From contig JANJXV010000010.1 in NCBI GenBank assembly GCA_024803745.1, forward strand, positions 27,828,525 to 27,892,524: a DNA stretch of 64,000 nt, given 5' to 3'. Each line of letters begins with the position of its first letter. Position 1 is the first letter of the stretch. This stretch comes from Megascapheus bottae. Its lineage: Eukaryota; Chordata; Mammalia; Rodentia; Geomyidae. Shown piece by piece: positions 38,840 through 51,202 of the stretch. A program made the position numbers and the translations under genes. The notes under the pieces were generated by a model that saw only the letters and a list, made by a program, of their open reading frames with translations, had not been told where the DNA came from and did not search any database.

Positions 38840-39268
38840 TAGTGGGGCTTTATCTCAGCATTACAGAAACTTCTAAGCATCCATGCTGCACACATTTGGA
38901 ATCTCAATGCAAACAAAAGCAAAGTAAAAGCTATTAGGTCTGCCTGGGAGAACAGCTCCTCCTCCCATGAAGAAAACCACATAGCCTTACCAGAAATCAC
39001 CTGCCTCAAACCAATAAATATTTTATACCTGTGAATCACCCACCTGTCAATGAACTGATTATGATTCAGCAGAGGGACCTCTTCTTCTGAGGTTGCTTCT
39101 ACATCTGTTGTGGCCACACCTCCTCCCCTACAAACTCTCCACCATTAGTCTAGCTGCTACTCTCCACACACCACTCTGTAGGCCTACATCTCGTTCAGTC
39201 CAACGGTTTGGTGCTCCCAATAAACTCTCTTCTTCCTGAACCGAGTGGTTGTCTCCCTTTGTTACCAA
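38840..39268 (+). repeat. Possible solo LTR of an endogenous retrovirus
   Basis: About 430 bases with higher GC than the flanks, ending with ggtgctcccaataaactc, then cctgaaccgagtggttg and ctccctttgttacca. An AATAAA signal some 45 bases before the end, followed by a T/C-rich part, is the usual R-U5 layout of retroviral LTRs. I find no matching internal region, primer-binding site or convincing TSD, and the left boundary is a guess. It could be another repeat class. Confidence 0.4.
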
Positions 39269-39604
39269 AACAGAACAAACAAACAAAAACAACAACCACA
39301 GAAAGTATAACCACACATAATCTGGAAGTTTTACAGGTTGGGTAGTTGCAGTAAGTCTGAGAACTATTGCAAAAAACACAAAAGTTCTCTCCTCCTAATC
39401 TTAAATAAAATATACATATACAGGTAATATTTCATGTACTTTGCTTAGCTGTTAATTATGGCCCCCAAATAACACACTTGAAATCAATTGCAAGAAGGGA
39501 TCTACCAATATATTGCTTAGAACAGTGATAGCATTCATTAATTCCTATTCCCCAATGTCTTGCTCTGCCTGAAATCCAACTCTGACAAGGCTTGTTCCTC
39601 TTTT

Positions 39605-39758
39605 GAACTGAGCCAGACCCAAAGAAACATAGACTAAATGGTTTCCCTCATTTGCAATATCTAGTATGTGTCTATGATGTTCCTAGCAGAGGATCACAAT
39701 ATTGTAATAGCTATGTACACATGACCATGGAAGATGATCTTGTTTCCAAGACATGGAA
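39605..39758 (+). repeat. Older L1 3' UTR interrupted by L1 'B'
   Basis: Plus-strand block from 'gagccagacccaaag' to 'catggaaacaagagg', matching the 3' UTR at 6140-6310. The same element resumes after 'B' at 42065 (ggttgttgtttgtaatg), so 'B' is nested in it. Confidence 0.85.
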
Positions 39759-39777
39759 ACAAGAGGTTTTTCTTTTT

Positions 39778-42064
39778 CTTTCATATATTTTTATTGTAAT
39801 TAATAGAAGGGTTACTTTATATTTGCCAGATAGAAGGTGCATTAATTCACATACATTGATACCCTTTCTCACGTCTTGGTCCCTATTTCCCTCCTTTCCA
39901 CCCCCACCCCTCGTCTTATTTTCCCCCTTCCCTATCCAATTTCAAATAACCAAATACAAATATTTCCAATATATCAGATAACAAAAGTGAGATACTGTAA
40001 AAATATGAGATAACCAAAGGACAGAAAAGAGATGAGAGATAATATAGTACATTAAGGACAACAATCAGTAATTCCTAGGTACTTTATTTTCTTTGAGGCT
40101 ATTGCAAAAGGAGTTGCTTTCCTGATTGTTGCCTCATTCCTCTCACTGATGGTGTAGAGGAAGGCAATTAAATTTTGAGGGATAATTTTAAACCCTGCTA
40201 CCTTGCCAAAGTTTTGAATCAGCTCAAGGAGCTTGGGAGTAGAGTCTATAGGATTCTTTAAATACAGAATCATGTCATCTGCAAAGAGGGATAGTTTTAC
40301 TTCCTCTTTCCCTATTTAGATCCCCTATATGCTTGTTTCTTGCCTTATTGCACTGGCTAGGAATTCTAATGCTATGTTAAAGAGGAGTGGAGAGAGTGGA
40401 CATCCTTGTCTCATTCCTGATTTTAGAGGGAATGGCTTTAGCTTTTCACCATTAAGTATAATACTAGTTGTGGGTTTGTCATACACAGCCTTTATTATAC
40501 TGAGGAATGTTCCATGGATTCCTAGTTTCTCCAGAGCTTTTAACATAAAGAGGTGTTAGATCTTGTCAAATGCCTTTTCTGCATCTATTGAGACAATGAT
40601 GTGATTTTTGTCCTTGCTCCTGTTGATGTGTTGAATTATATTAATTGATTTGCATATGTTGAACCAGCTTTGCCTCCTTGTGATGAATCCTGTTTGATCA
40701 TAGTGTATAAATTTTTTGATGAGTTGTTGTAGCCGGTCGGCCAGTATTTTGTTGAGAAGTTTTGCATTGATGTTCATCAAAGAAATTTGTCTATAGTTCT
40801 CTTTCTTTGATGAATCTCTGTCTGCTTTGGGGATGAGGATTATACGGGCTTTATAGGATGAGTTTGGTAAAGAGCCTTCGATTTCAACTTCATTGAAGAG
40901 CTTGAGGAGTATTGGTGTGAGCTCTGCTTATAAAATTCAGCTGTGAATCCATCTGGCCCTGGGCTTTTCTTAGGTGGAAGTTCTCTTATTGCCATTTCTA
41001 TTTCAGTGCTTGAAATATGCCTGTTTAGTTGGGTTAGTTCTTCTTTGTTCAGTGTGGTTAGTTAATATTGCCTATGAATTCATCCATTTCTTGTAGATTC
41101 TCAAATTTGTTGGCATAAGGCTTGAGAAGTATTCCCTCATGATTCTCTGGATCTTGGTAATTTCTGTCATGATATTACCATTTTCGTCTGTGATTTTGTT
41201 TCTTTCAATATGATCCCTTCTTTTTTTGGTAAGATTAGCTAAGTAAGGGTCTGTCCATTTTGTTAATGTTTTCAAGGAACTAACTCCTTTTTTTTCTTTC
41301 TGTAGTTTTTTTTTATTCCAATGCATTTAATTCTGCTTTGATTTTAATAATTTTCTTCTTTCTAGTGGGATTAGGGTTGGTTTGTTGCTGTTTTTCCAGG
41401 AGCGTAAGATGACACAATAAATGGTTGGTTTGCGATTTTTCCAATTTGTTATTGTGGGCACTCAGAGATATAAATTTTCCTCGAAGTACTGCCTTTGCCA
41501 TGTCCCAAAGGAGCTGGTATTTTGTGTGCTCCTTTTTGTTAAATTTCAAAAATGTTGGATTTCTGTTCTGATCTCTTCGATGACCCATTGGTGATTCAAC
41601 AAGGTGTTGTTCAATCTCCATGAGTTACAGGGTTTTCATTGGTGGAGATGGGTGTTCAGTTCCAATTTGATGCCTTTGTGGTCTGAGAGCGTGCAGGGAA
41701 TAATTTCAATGTTTCTGAATCTGCCCAGGTTTGTTTTATGCCCTAAAATGTAGTCTATTTTGGAAAAGGTTCCGTGTGCTGCTGAAAAAAATGTATATTG
41801 TGTTGTTGCTGGGTGGAATAATCTGCAGAAGTCTGTTAGAGCTAGTTGGTCTATACAGTTGTTCAAATCTAAGGTTTCTCTGTTGAGTTTTTGCCTTTTT
41901 GATCTGTCCATAGGTGAGAGTGGTGTGTTAAAGTCACCAACAATCACTGTGTTTCGATCTATGTATGGTTTCAGTGAAAGTAAAGTTTGCTTGATGAATT
42001 TTGAAGCTCCAGGATTAGGTGTGTAGATATTTAGGATGGTTATGTCCTTCTGGGGGAAAGATCC
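39778..42064 (-). mobile_element. L1 'B': 5'-truncated, internally deleted LINE-1 retaining the RT
   Basis: Minus-strand LINE-1 with an exact 19-bp TSD, acaagaggtttttcttttt, at 39759-39777 and 42065-42083. The 5' end is truncated within the endonuclease. The 3' UTR (about 39778-40066) joins directly to ORF2 at the point where reverse transcriptase gives way to the thumb (SKKIKYLGI). The thumb, the C-terminus and part of the 3' UTR are therefore missing. This lesion is complementary to that in the copies at 23387-27719 and 57303-63275. It landed inside an older L1 3' UTR. Confidence 0.95.
40067..42064 (-). pseudogene. L1 ORF2 fragment: endonuclease C-half plus reverse transcriptase
   Basis: The endonuclease end lies at 41636-42064, with VGDFNTPLSPMDRS, DYILGHK and an intact SDHKGIKLEL catalytic block. 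The linker is at about 41072-41630. The reverse transcriptase domain follows: [24 protein letters not shown] and [11 protein letters not shown] (40556-40780), [12 protein letters not shown] (40325-40546), and an intact FADD catalytic motif encoded at 40271-40285. Frame breaks near 40550, 40900 and 41070 split it into pieces. It ends abruptly at SKKIKYLGI where the 3' UTR is joined. It gives the local reference for what elements 'A' and 'C' have lost. Confidence 0.9.
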
Positions 42065-42089
42065 ACAAGAGGTTTTTCTTTTTGGTTGT

Positions 42090-42880
42090 TGTTTGTAATG
42101 ACTTTTTTTTATTAAAGTGTTTATGAACATTGATTTTTACATCACATTTCAAATAACATATTTAACAAACAAGTATTCAAGAAGGGAATCTCTATATAAA
42201 ATCACTGGTACGTAGATTTTAGAACATAATCAAAAATAGGCTGAGGGTTTGTATGTCATAGATACATATTAATCTATGTAACAAAACATTATGTCTATAG
42301 ATTCATAAATTTTTATGTCTCGGTAGGTGTGTCTATATTTTCAATACCATGTCCATAGCACTGGGTATGCAAATATTGAGTCCTCACTCTTGTACTCTTT
42401 ATATCCAATAGTCACATATTAAAGATATCATGTGCCTTTTGTATCTTTGGTCTTGACTTGTGTCACTCAACATGATGCACTCTAGAATCATCCACTTCCC
42501 TTCAAATGCCATTATTTTTTTTTTGCCAGTCCTGGACTTGAGCTCAGGGCCTGAGCACTGTCCTTGGAATTTTTCTCAAGGCTAGAGCTCTACCACTTGA
42601 GCCTCAGCACCATTTCCGGCTTTTTTCTATGTATGTGGTACCGAGGAATCGAACCCGGGTCTTCATGCATGCTGGGCAAGCACTTTAACCACTAGGCCAA
42701 ACTCCCGGCCCCTTAAATGCCATTATTTTATCTTGTCTGTTGGCTAGGCAGAATTCCATTGTATATATGTATACTACATTTTTTGTATCCATTCATCAGC
42801 AGTGGGGTATCTGGGTTGTTTCCATCCCCTGGAAACAGATATGAACACAGCTGACATTTTAAAAAAAATGACACTATGTT
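42090..42880 (-). repeat. Old L1 ORF2 end and 3' UTR, with nested SINE
   Basis: Minus strand. Near 42450-42500 and 42720-42850 it contains gtgtcactcaacatgatgc, then cagaattccattgtata and tatccattcatcagc, the reverse of the WI(K/N)KMWYLYTMEFYAA-type end of L1 ORF2. Split by an IDL-Geo at 42519. Confidence 0.75.
42519..42714 (-). repeat. IDL-Geo SINE with exact TSD
   Basis: Complete, near-consensus dimer (tcgaacccgggtcttc in the IDL half). Exact 15-bp TSD, aaatgccattatttt, at 42504-42518 and 42715-42729. Confidence 0.96.
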
Positions 42881-43733
42881 AATTATTTTTACTACCAAAG
42901 TATCAAGGGGTGGAAATGACTGGAGTTTAAATTTAAGAAAACAATCTAGTATACATTACTGTCTTTAAGTTAAATTTCAGGTAATTTAAGATTCATGATT
43001 TCCCTGGATGTATACCTACATCAAGTTTTTAGAATAAAATGAAAGTGAAATTTTTATGTTAAACTTCTCATTTTGTGTCTGTAATGTAGTACAAGCAAAG
43101 GGCAGAAAGACCTATGGTTATATATGAAGAGATGTCCTTACATTTAGTTATAATCATTTGGACATAGAAATCAATACATTGAAAGGATGCCATCACAAAG
43201 AATACAAATACCGAAAAAATAGTTACATTTGAAAATATATAAACTCTACCATGTATGTACTTTACACCCTTAAGACTAGACTCATGAATTAGTGATTTTA
43301 CTTGTGTCAGTGAGATTATGTAAATCAACATCTATTTCCCTTTGACTCATAGCTGAAAAAGGAGTCATGTCTCTCCATAGCCATAATGAAAATAGCCTCA
43401 GCCATGTTTGTGACCAAATTTTCCAAAGTAATCAGTTCCACAATGATTAGATTTCTGTTACAAAGGCTTCACAATGCATCATTAGAGACAGATATTTCAT
43501 ATGAGATAACATTTTCCATATAATATTATGTTGATCATGCTTGAACCTGTTTTTTTATGTAGGTATGATATAAAACATAAAGACAAGTATTCAAGGTTAT
43601 TGAAAATTAGGGTTTGGTTGTGATATCATCATATTAGGATCAAGAAAAACTTGATAGTCCTTCACTGACATGTTTGTAGGTCAAACATGGCTATGTGAAT
43701 TTTAATTATATATCATTAAAAATATTCCCAAGA

Positions 43734-43930
43734 GGGACTGGGTGTTTGGCCTAGTGGTAGAGTGCCTAGTATGCACGAAGACCCGTGTTCAATTCCTCAA
43801 TACCACATAAATAGGAAAAAAAAAAGCCGGAAGTGGTGCTGATGCTCAAGTGGTAGAGCTCTAGACTTGAGAAAAGTCCAAGGACAGTGCTCAGGCCCTG
43901 AGCTCAAGCCCAGGACTGGCAAAAAAAAAA
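43734..43930 (+). repeat. IDL-Geo SINE, first of a tandem pair
   Basis: Complete dimer with an A tail. Together with the copy at 43947 it lies between aatattcccaagagg (43721-43735) and aatactcccaagagg (44142-44156). Confidence 0.95.
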
Positions 43931-43946
43931 TGCAAGAGGTTACTTT

Positions 43947-44143
43947 GGGGCCAGGAGTTTGGCCTAGTGGTAGAGTGCTTGCCTAGCATGCATGAAGACC
44001 AGGTTTGATTCCTAGCTACCACATACATAGAAAAAAGCCGAAAGTGGTGCTGAGGCTCAAATGGTAGAGCTCTAGCCTTGAGAAAAATGTCCAAGGACAG
44101 TGCTCAGGCCCTGAGCTCAAGCCCAGGACTGGCAAAAAAAAAA
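43947..44143 (+). repeat. IDL-Geo SINE, second of a tandem pair
   Basis: Complete dimer in the same orientation, starting 16 bases after the A tail of the first copy. The only good TSD spans the pair. Confidence 0.95.
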
Positions 44144-44376
44144 TACTCCCAAGAGGCATCTAAGAATTACATCAAATTATATATAGCCCAAGGTCATATA
44201 CATGGCCAATATACATTTTTATCTGCAAAATATCTTTTCACAAAATGCTAAGAATAAAGATCATCATATAAATGCCTAAGAATAATACTTTGAGTTCATA
44301 AAATATCCTTAAAAATTTATAAGCACAGCATCATACAAGAAATCTGGACTATAGCAGTCATGAAAAAAAAGTGTTG

Positions 44377-44580
44377 GATGGGCTGAGAGTTTGGGCTAGT
44401 GGTAGGAGTGCTTGCCTAGCATGCATGAAGACCTGGGTTCAATTCCTTGGTACCACATACATAGAAAAACCAGCAGTGATGTTGTGACTCAAGTGGTAGA
44501 ACTCTATTCTTGAGGAAAGTCCAAGGAAACTGCTCAGGCCCTAAGTTCAGTCCCCAGGATGGGCAAGAAAAAAAAAAAAG
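44377..44580 (+). repeat. IDL-Geo SINE
   Basis: Complete dimer with a long A-rich tail. Short TSD of the form aaa(g)gtgttgg at 44366-44376 and 44581-44591. Confidence 0.93.
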
Positions 44581-45124
44581 AAAGGTGTTGGCTATTTGTT
44601 TTTCTTTTCCATCTTTCTTTTTTTATTTGGAATTATAATTATTGTTTAATAAAATTATACATCTAATATAATATAAACATGTAATGTAACCATGCTCTCC
44701 AATAATTTAAAGAAAGAGCCAAGATAGGACATTTTTATGCAGAACTGAAACTAAACTACCCTCCCAGTACTACATTCTGTCCCTCTTTATACTTATCTCA
44801 TCTGAAGGTATACAAAAATTATTTTCCTATGTAACCATAAAAATATCAATTCTACTGCTACCAATAAGGGATCCATAATATTTTTATGACATTGAGTTAT
44901 CTGTAAAAACTGTCACAATTTTAAAATCACAATATCAGAATCACAGTAGTCATGCCTAGAACAGATAAATTCCAAAGGCTCTGCTATACCAAACAAATGA
45001 AAAGCAGATTGATTTCACACTGTAGGTCTATTCAAATAAATTAGAAAAAAAACACACTTTTTTCCTCTGTGTATGCTTAAATTTCTTACACAATTAACAA
45101 AAATATTCAATTCAAGAGTAAACT

Positions 45125-45270
45125 CTTGGAGGAGGGGATTTGGAGAGTGGGGGAAGGGGAAGCAGGAGAAAAATGTGGGAGGAAGTTGGAAAAGAAATGT
45201 ACTCACTACCTTACATATGTAGCTGTAACCCTCTGAACATAAGCCTGACAAGAAAATAAAATTTAAAAAT
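45125..45270 (+). repeat. L1 3' end fragment
   Basis: Plus-strand tail of an older L1 type: a G/A-rich block, then 'aatgtactcactacctta', 'gtaaccctctgaacat' and an AATAAAATTTAAA-like tail. It borders the 3' side of the FAM204A copy and may mark or obscure its end. Confidence 0.75.
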
Positions 45271-45397
45271 AAAAGAATAAACTCCTTAGAAAAAATCCAA
45301 GTACTGATAATTTCCTACTTATATCAATTTCCAACATATTTAAGCAGGAAAGTTTTGCTCATACGAGCTTGTGAGTCTGTAAGTGTTGAGCTCCAGG

Positions 45398-46462
<1,065 letters not shown>

Positions 46463-46656
46463 TTGGTGTTTGATTTTTAAAGAACATTCTTGTTGTAAAA
46501 TGAATGCTGATTTTTTTTTTTTGGCTTAATTCTACCTAAGTAGAAGTTACAGTGACTATCCTTCAAGGCTGTGATGTAATGCAAACACAAGAGAGTTTTG
46601 TTATGGGAAGTAATAATGGCTTGTAATAGTAATCTCTGTACAGAAATAGATGAAGC

Positions 46657-46849
46657 GGAGACTAGGATTTTGGTTTAGTGGTAGAGTGCTTGCCTAGCAT
46701 GCAGGAAGACCTGGTTTCGATTCTCGGTACTACATATACATAGAAAAATCCAGAAATGGTGCTGACGCTCAAATGGTAGAGCTCTAGCCTTGAAAAAGTC
46801 CAAGGATAGTGCTAGGCCCTAAGTTCCAGGCCCAGGACTGGCCAAAAAA
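46657..46849 (+). repeat. IDL-Geo SINE with TSD
   Basis: Complete dimer. Exact 13-bp TSD, aaatagatgaagc, at 46644-46656 and 46850-46862. Confidence 0.95.
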
Positions 46850-46864
46850 AAATAGATGAAGCAA

Positions 46865-48540
46865 TTACCACATGAGTAACTTTGTAGGTGAGAAAAACAC
46901 TAATTATGGAGGACCTCAATTTGTTTGGCGTTTTTAGTTCTATGTAATCTTCTGTGAAGCTATAGCAAAATAACTAGAAGAAAAGAAAAAAATCTCATCC
47001 TCCCTCATTTGAAATTCAATAATGTGAAGACAGGTGGCATTTACAATATAAGTTTGCCTCCTAAATCGAAGTAGAGTATTTCTATGAACCTTGGAAACAT
47101 ATTTCTTTTTCCCTTGTTATTTCTATAATTCCCATTCTTGTCACTATGAGATGACTGTGAAGATTAAAGATACATGCAATGCTAGTACCAAGAGACTTGA
47201 GAAAATTCATAACACACCACAATGAACTCTGTACCTCTGACTGCTCCTAATATGAAAAAAAAATCCCTTTATCTTAAGCCAGGGCAGTGGATTTCTATCC
47301 CACTGGGTCAAGTGATATATAAGTTTACTACATTGTAAACTTTCCTGTTGATTACTCTGTTTTGTAGCTTTTAGTTTTCCTTTGATTTAACATAGTGAAT
47401 GTTGTGCAAAGGTTTTAATGACTTAACTTTAAACAAGCTCATGCTAATTGAGTAAAGAACACGATTACAGAGTTTAATGAGAAATTGTTGTTCTGCCTCC
47501 TTACTACCTTGAAAGGAAAATATCTTGACCTTAGGGAATACCATAACTTATTGCTTGTATGCATTGCTATGAGGTATTGAATATTCAAAGGAGCAAGATC
47601 ATAGAACCCAAATTTACTGTAACATCAGGCAGGTTACACAGGGCATGTAAATTAGACAAAGACCATAACATTTTGTTTAGGTAATCTTCCCTGAACTGCT
47701 TTCACATTGCTAGGAGTGTAACAGGGTCAGGAAAGATGTTTTAAAATTCTGCTCCATGAATGAAACTGTAGAAAACTGAAATTAATTCAAAAGGAATAAA
47801 TGTTTGTGGTATGCAATTAAGTTAACTCATATGGGCAGGACTGTAGATTTTAATTTTAAACTTGATTTTTACTATAGCTACAAAATTGACTAAAAGACAT
47901 TTGTTTGGACTGGAAGGAAAGACCCTTAAAGCTAAGTGTGTCTTTTCTAGTTGTGAAATAGACAACTTTTAATAGTAGTTGTTAATCATATAAGTCAAAA
48001 TGATTGGCTTGCAAAGTTGAGTAAGCAACTCTTAAATTGGTTGCTGATACTCTTGACTGCTTTGACCAGTTTGGAAAATGAAGACTCATGGATAAAATAA
48101 TATCGGATTCAAAAAGACCATTAAAAAGACAATGTTTTAGCTTCATGTTCCGTCTCTTAAAACTACTGTGATATGTATCAGATGGCTAGTTCTAAAGAAA
48201 AAAAATTCTCCTTTGTCAAAATATTTTCCCATTAACCCTCTGATTTTCTCTAAATTTGGCACCAGTGATGTCATGGTCTAGATAATATTATAATGCAGTA
48301 ATGTTAAATTCATGTATAAGCTTTAAGTGAGACTTCTAAGACTGTGATAGTTAATTATTTGTTTAACTTAATCAATGAGACTTGCACTCAGGGCCCTGAA
48401 TTATTGCTCAGATTTTTTTTTCCTGACCATCTTCTACTGGAAACATATATATATAGTGTGGAGATGGAATTTTGTGGACTTTTCTTCATAGAATGGTTTG
48501 GGCTTCAGTCTTACAACTTTTAGCTTTCAAAAGTATCTAA
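46865..48540. other. Unassigned unique-looking DNA
   Basis: Nothing recognised. Also 42885-43720, 44160-44375, 44595-45120 and 48870-49300. Confidence 0.5.
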
Positions 48541-48668
48541 GAAAGAAGAAGAAGAAGAAGAAGAAGAAGAAGAAGAAGAAGAAGAAGAAGAAGAAGAAGA
48601 AGAAGAAGAAGAAGAAGAAGGAGGAGAAAAATGAGAAAGGGGGTGGGGGAGGGGGAGGGGGAAAGGAA
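48541..48668 (+). repeat. (GAA)n triplet repeat with polypurine extension
   Basis: About 26 GAA units (48541-48620), then a G-rich polypurine stretch to 48668. Over 125 bases nearly all purine on one strand. The poly-lysine open frame across it is a repeat artefact. Confidence 0.97.
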
Positions 48669-48686
48669 GAAATAAACAATTCATAA

Positions 48687-48868
48687 ATTTTTATTATTGT
48701 CAGAGTAATGCTTAAAGTGGTTACAGTTACATTTGCCAGGTAATAGGTACATTACTTCTTGAACATCGATATTTCTTCTTATGTATTTCTCCCACTCTCC
48801 CTACTACACCCCTTCCCAATCATCTTGTTTTACCCCTTCCCTTCCCTATTCCAAGTAAACAAATCCAG
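48687..48868 (-). repeat. Older L1 3' tail
   Basis: Minus strand: atttttattattgtcagag, ggttacagttacatttgcc, attacttcttgaacatcg and the pyrimidine block ending ttccaagtaaacaaatcc. Confidence 0.85.
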
Positions 48869-49302
48869 GTTTTAAAGTAAGTTGTATCACAGTATATTAT
48901 ATTTTATAATTATCTACATACTATTTGTTACTGTTATTCTCATTTTTACTTAATTTTTAAATAATTTTTATCTTATATGAATACTAATAGTAGAAATGCA
49001 GAATGCATAAAGAATTTGATAACTTTCAATTTTCAACAGACACAGAACATCTAGAAACAAATTCCCCACTGATAAGTGGAAACGTTTTTCTAGTGGAGTC
49101 ATCTCATCTACTTGAATGGAATTATGTACGTTAAGTAGTCTGGTTCATGCTCTTTCCAGTTATCTTCTACTGAAAAACAGATAAAAACCAAGAATATTTG
49201 GGTAGATTTTTTTATAAATCTTTTAAAACAGATACATTAAGAAATATAAATAGTATTGTATTTTACCACTAAACATAAAATACAAAATTAAAAATCAAAA
49301 CA

Positions 49303-49640
49303 TTGAGGCTCCAGTGTGTCATGGTCTAATTTTAGCTATTTAGGAAGCTGGGATCTGAGGATCATGATTCAAAACCACCCAGGGCAGGACTGGTCATAAG
49401 ATTCTTGTCTTCCAATGATCAGCAAAAAACTGAAAGTGGAGCTATGGCTCAAGTGGTAGAGCTATAGCCAGTGGTAGGGGAAGAAAAGTAGAAGAAAAGC
49501 ATGGGAAAGGATATCAGTGTTCAAAAAATAATGTACCTGATGAATAGAGATGTATCTCCTCTGACATTAAAAAAAAGAAGAAGAATCAGTACGTAGGCCC
49601 TGAGTCCAAGCCTCAGTACCAGCACAAACAAACAAAAAAA
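49303..49640 (+). repeat. B1/tRNA dimeric SINE split by an L1 tail
   Basis: B1-like half (tagctatttaggaagctggg, ctgaggatcatgattc), then the tRNA-like half gaaagtggagctatggctc and aagtggtagagctatagcc. It resumes at about 49590 with taggccctgagtccaagcc. Positions 49482-49585 are an inserted L1 3' tail. Its tRNA-like half closely matches the Geo half of IDL-Geo. Confidence 0.82.
49482..49585 (+). repeat. Very short L1 3' tail inserted in a SINE
   Basis: Contains gaaaggatatcagtgttc and ataatgtacctgatg before an A-rich tail, the last ~100 bases of an L1. Flanked by GAAGAA-type sequence that may be a TSD. Confidence 0.7.
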
Positions 49641-49788
49641 TCAAACTGCAATTTAGGTAGGAAAATTAAATCTTCTTATTCTTTTGTAAGTCCCTACTCC
49701 TTATATACATAGTTAACCACTATTAACATTTTCCATTTTTTACAGGTAAATACCTAATAAATTTATAAGCCTATAGACATGTACAAGT

Positions 49789-49790
<2 letters not shown>

Positions 49791-49820
<30 letters not shown>
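49791..49820 (+). repeat. (CA)n microsatellite
   Basis: About 15 CA units. Confidence 0.95.
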
Positions 49821-49822
<2 letters not shown>

Positions 49823-49824
49823 CT

Positions 49825-51200
49825 TTTGATGTTTACTTACCAAAAAGTCATGCTCATCAGTATTTTTTTACTTTCTCATCTTAAAGGGAAATATTAAGAC
49901 AAATTAAATTTAGCAGAGTTCATTCATTTTAGTAAAAAAATGACTCAAGATTCTGGACAAACAGAAATTACTAAATTTGACCAAGCCTTTGTCGTTTGGC
50001 ATGATGTAATGAATTGTCTGCTATGACTGGCTGAAATTTAGCTATTTGTTCTACTTGTGAGTTAGGTTTTGGCTGTGTATGAAGTCAGTGAGGCTGCAAG
50101 TCATTATATATCCACTCAACATAAGACAGCCTGGTGGCATCTTGTTTATTTTAATTCAACATCCATGTCATAGATAGCTAAACAAGCCCTTTCATGAAAC
50201 ATTATCTTTTCTCTATTTTTAGTTATGATCTCACATTTATTATGGTATACTCTATCCACAAACCTAACCACCAATAATTTGTAAATTATACAGAAATAGT
50301 TGTAGATTCACAAGTGCAGATAGTCATTAGGAAGAATTGTATTAATTAGTATGCCCAGGAAATCAGAATAAATTATTCTTACATAGCTGTTAGAAAGTAA
50401 AAGAAAATACTATTCACTTTTCCTTAAGTCAACCCCTTTTATGTCAATGAAGAGACAATATATTATTGAAATTTCTTAAATTGCCTGAGAGCTCTGACAT
50501 TGATTTTTAAATATTATGATTACACTGTTTTCTGAATGTGAATGCCGTTGTGCTGCAGTATCTTCCAGGCCATAGGTACCAGATGGAGGATCCTAATACT
50601 ACAGTCTGTGTGACAGTACAGATGAACGATGAATGCAGCATGAAAAATATGAGAATGCTATTGCATCTTCCAAACATGCTTAGTGTTTTAGTGACAGATA
50701 TAATCACTTTACAATCCATGATGATGCCCTGTCCTAAGTAATCAAATTGCAGTTGTTTAACTGGAATTTGGCTCAATTCTGATTGTAAGCCACATTTTAC
50801 TGATGAGTTATAAAAGAAAAATAGATCTAGCCATAATACTAAAGACAGAAAAAGGCCAAATATGCTGTAAAATATTGTCATTGACGGACCAGGTACATTT
50901 TTACTTTAAGTCATCTGAAGCATCAATATTGACTGAACTTAGGCCAAAGTCTAAGTATTACTTGCTAGCATTCTATTAAGTACAACATGGCCATGTCTGT
51001 GCACAGATGTAAATGGTGTGAGTGTATATATCTGTATCCATATCCACACATGTATGTATGTATATGTAATATGTGAATATATACATATATACACTGTATA
51101 CATACACCATATATACTGTATATATTCCATATATATATGAATATTTTATCAATTCTACTTTTCTATTCAGGACAGTAGTACAACATCTTTATTTACTTTT
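49825..51200. other. Unassigned DNA with one long minus-strand open frame
   Basis: An open frame at 50507-50881 (minus, 124 codons) looks hydrophobic and matches no family I know. The opposite strand is also partly open. AT-rich tata/gtatg repeats lie at 51030-51145. Otherwise nothing. Confidence 0.45.
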
Positions 51201-51202
51201 TT

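Noticed and set aside
43734..44143. Direct repeats that might suggest a CRISPR-like array
   Set aside because: The repeats are two complete SINE copies of about 195 bases; no spacers or short repeats.
48498..48686. 62-codon open frame rich in lysine
   Set aside because: Translation of the (GAA)n repeat and its polypurine extension; not a gene.
50507..50881. 124-codon minus-strand open frame with hydrophobic segments
   Set aside because: No recognisable family, no conserved neighbourhood, and partly open on both strands; consistent with chance in AT-rich DNA.
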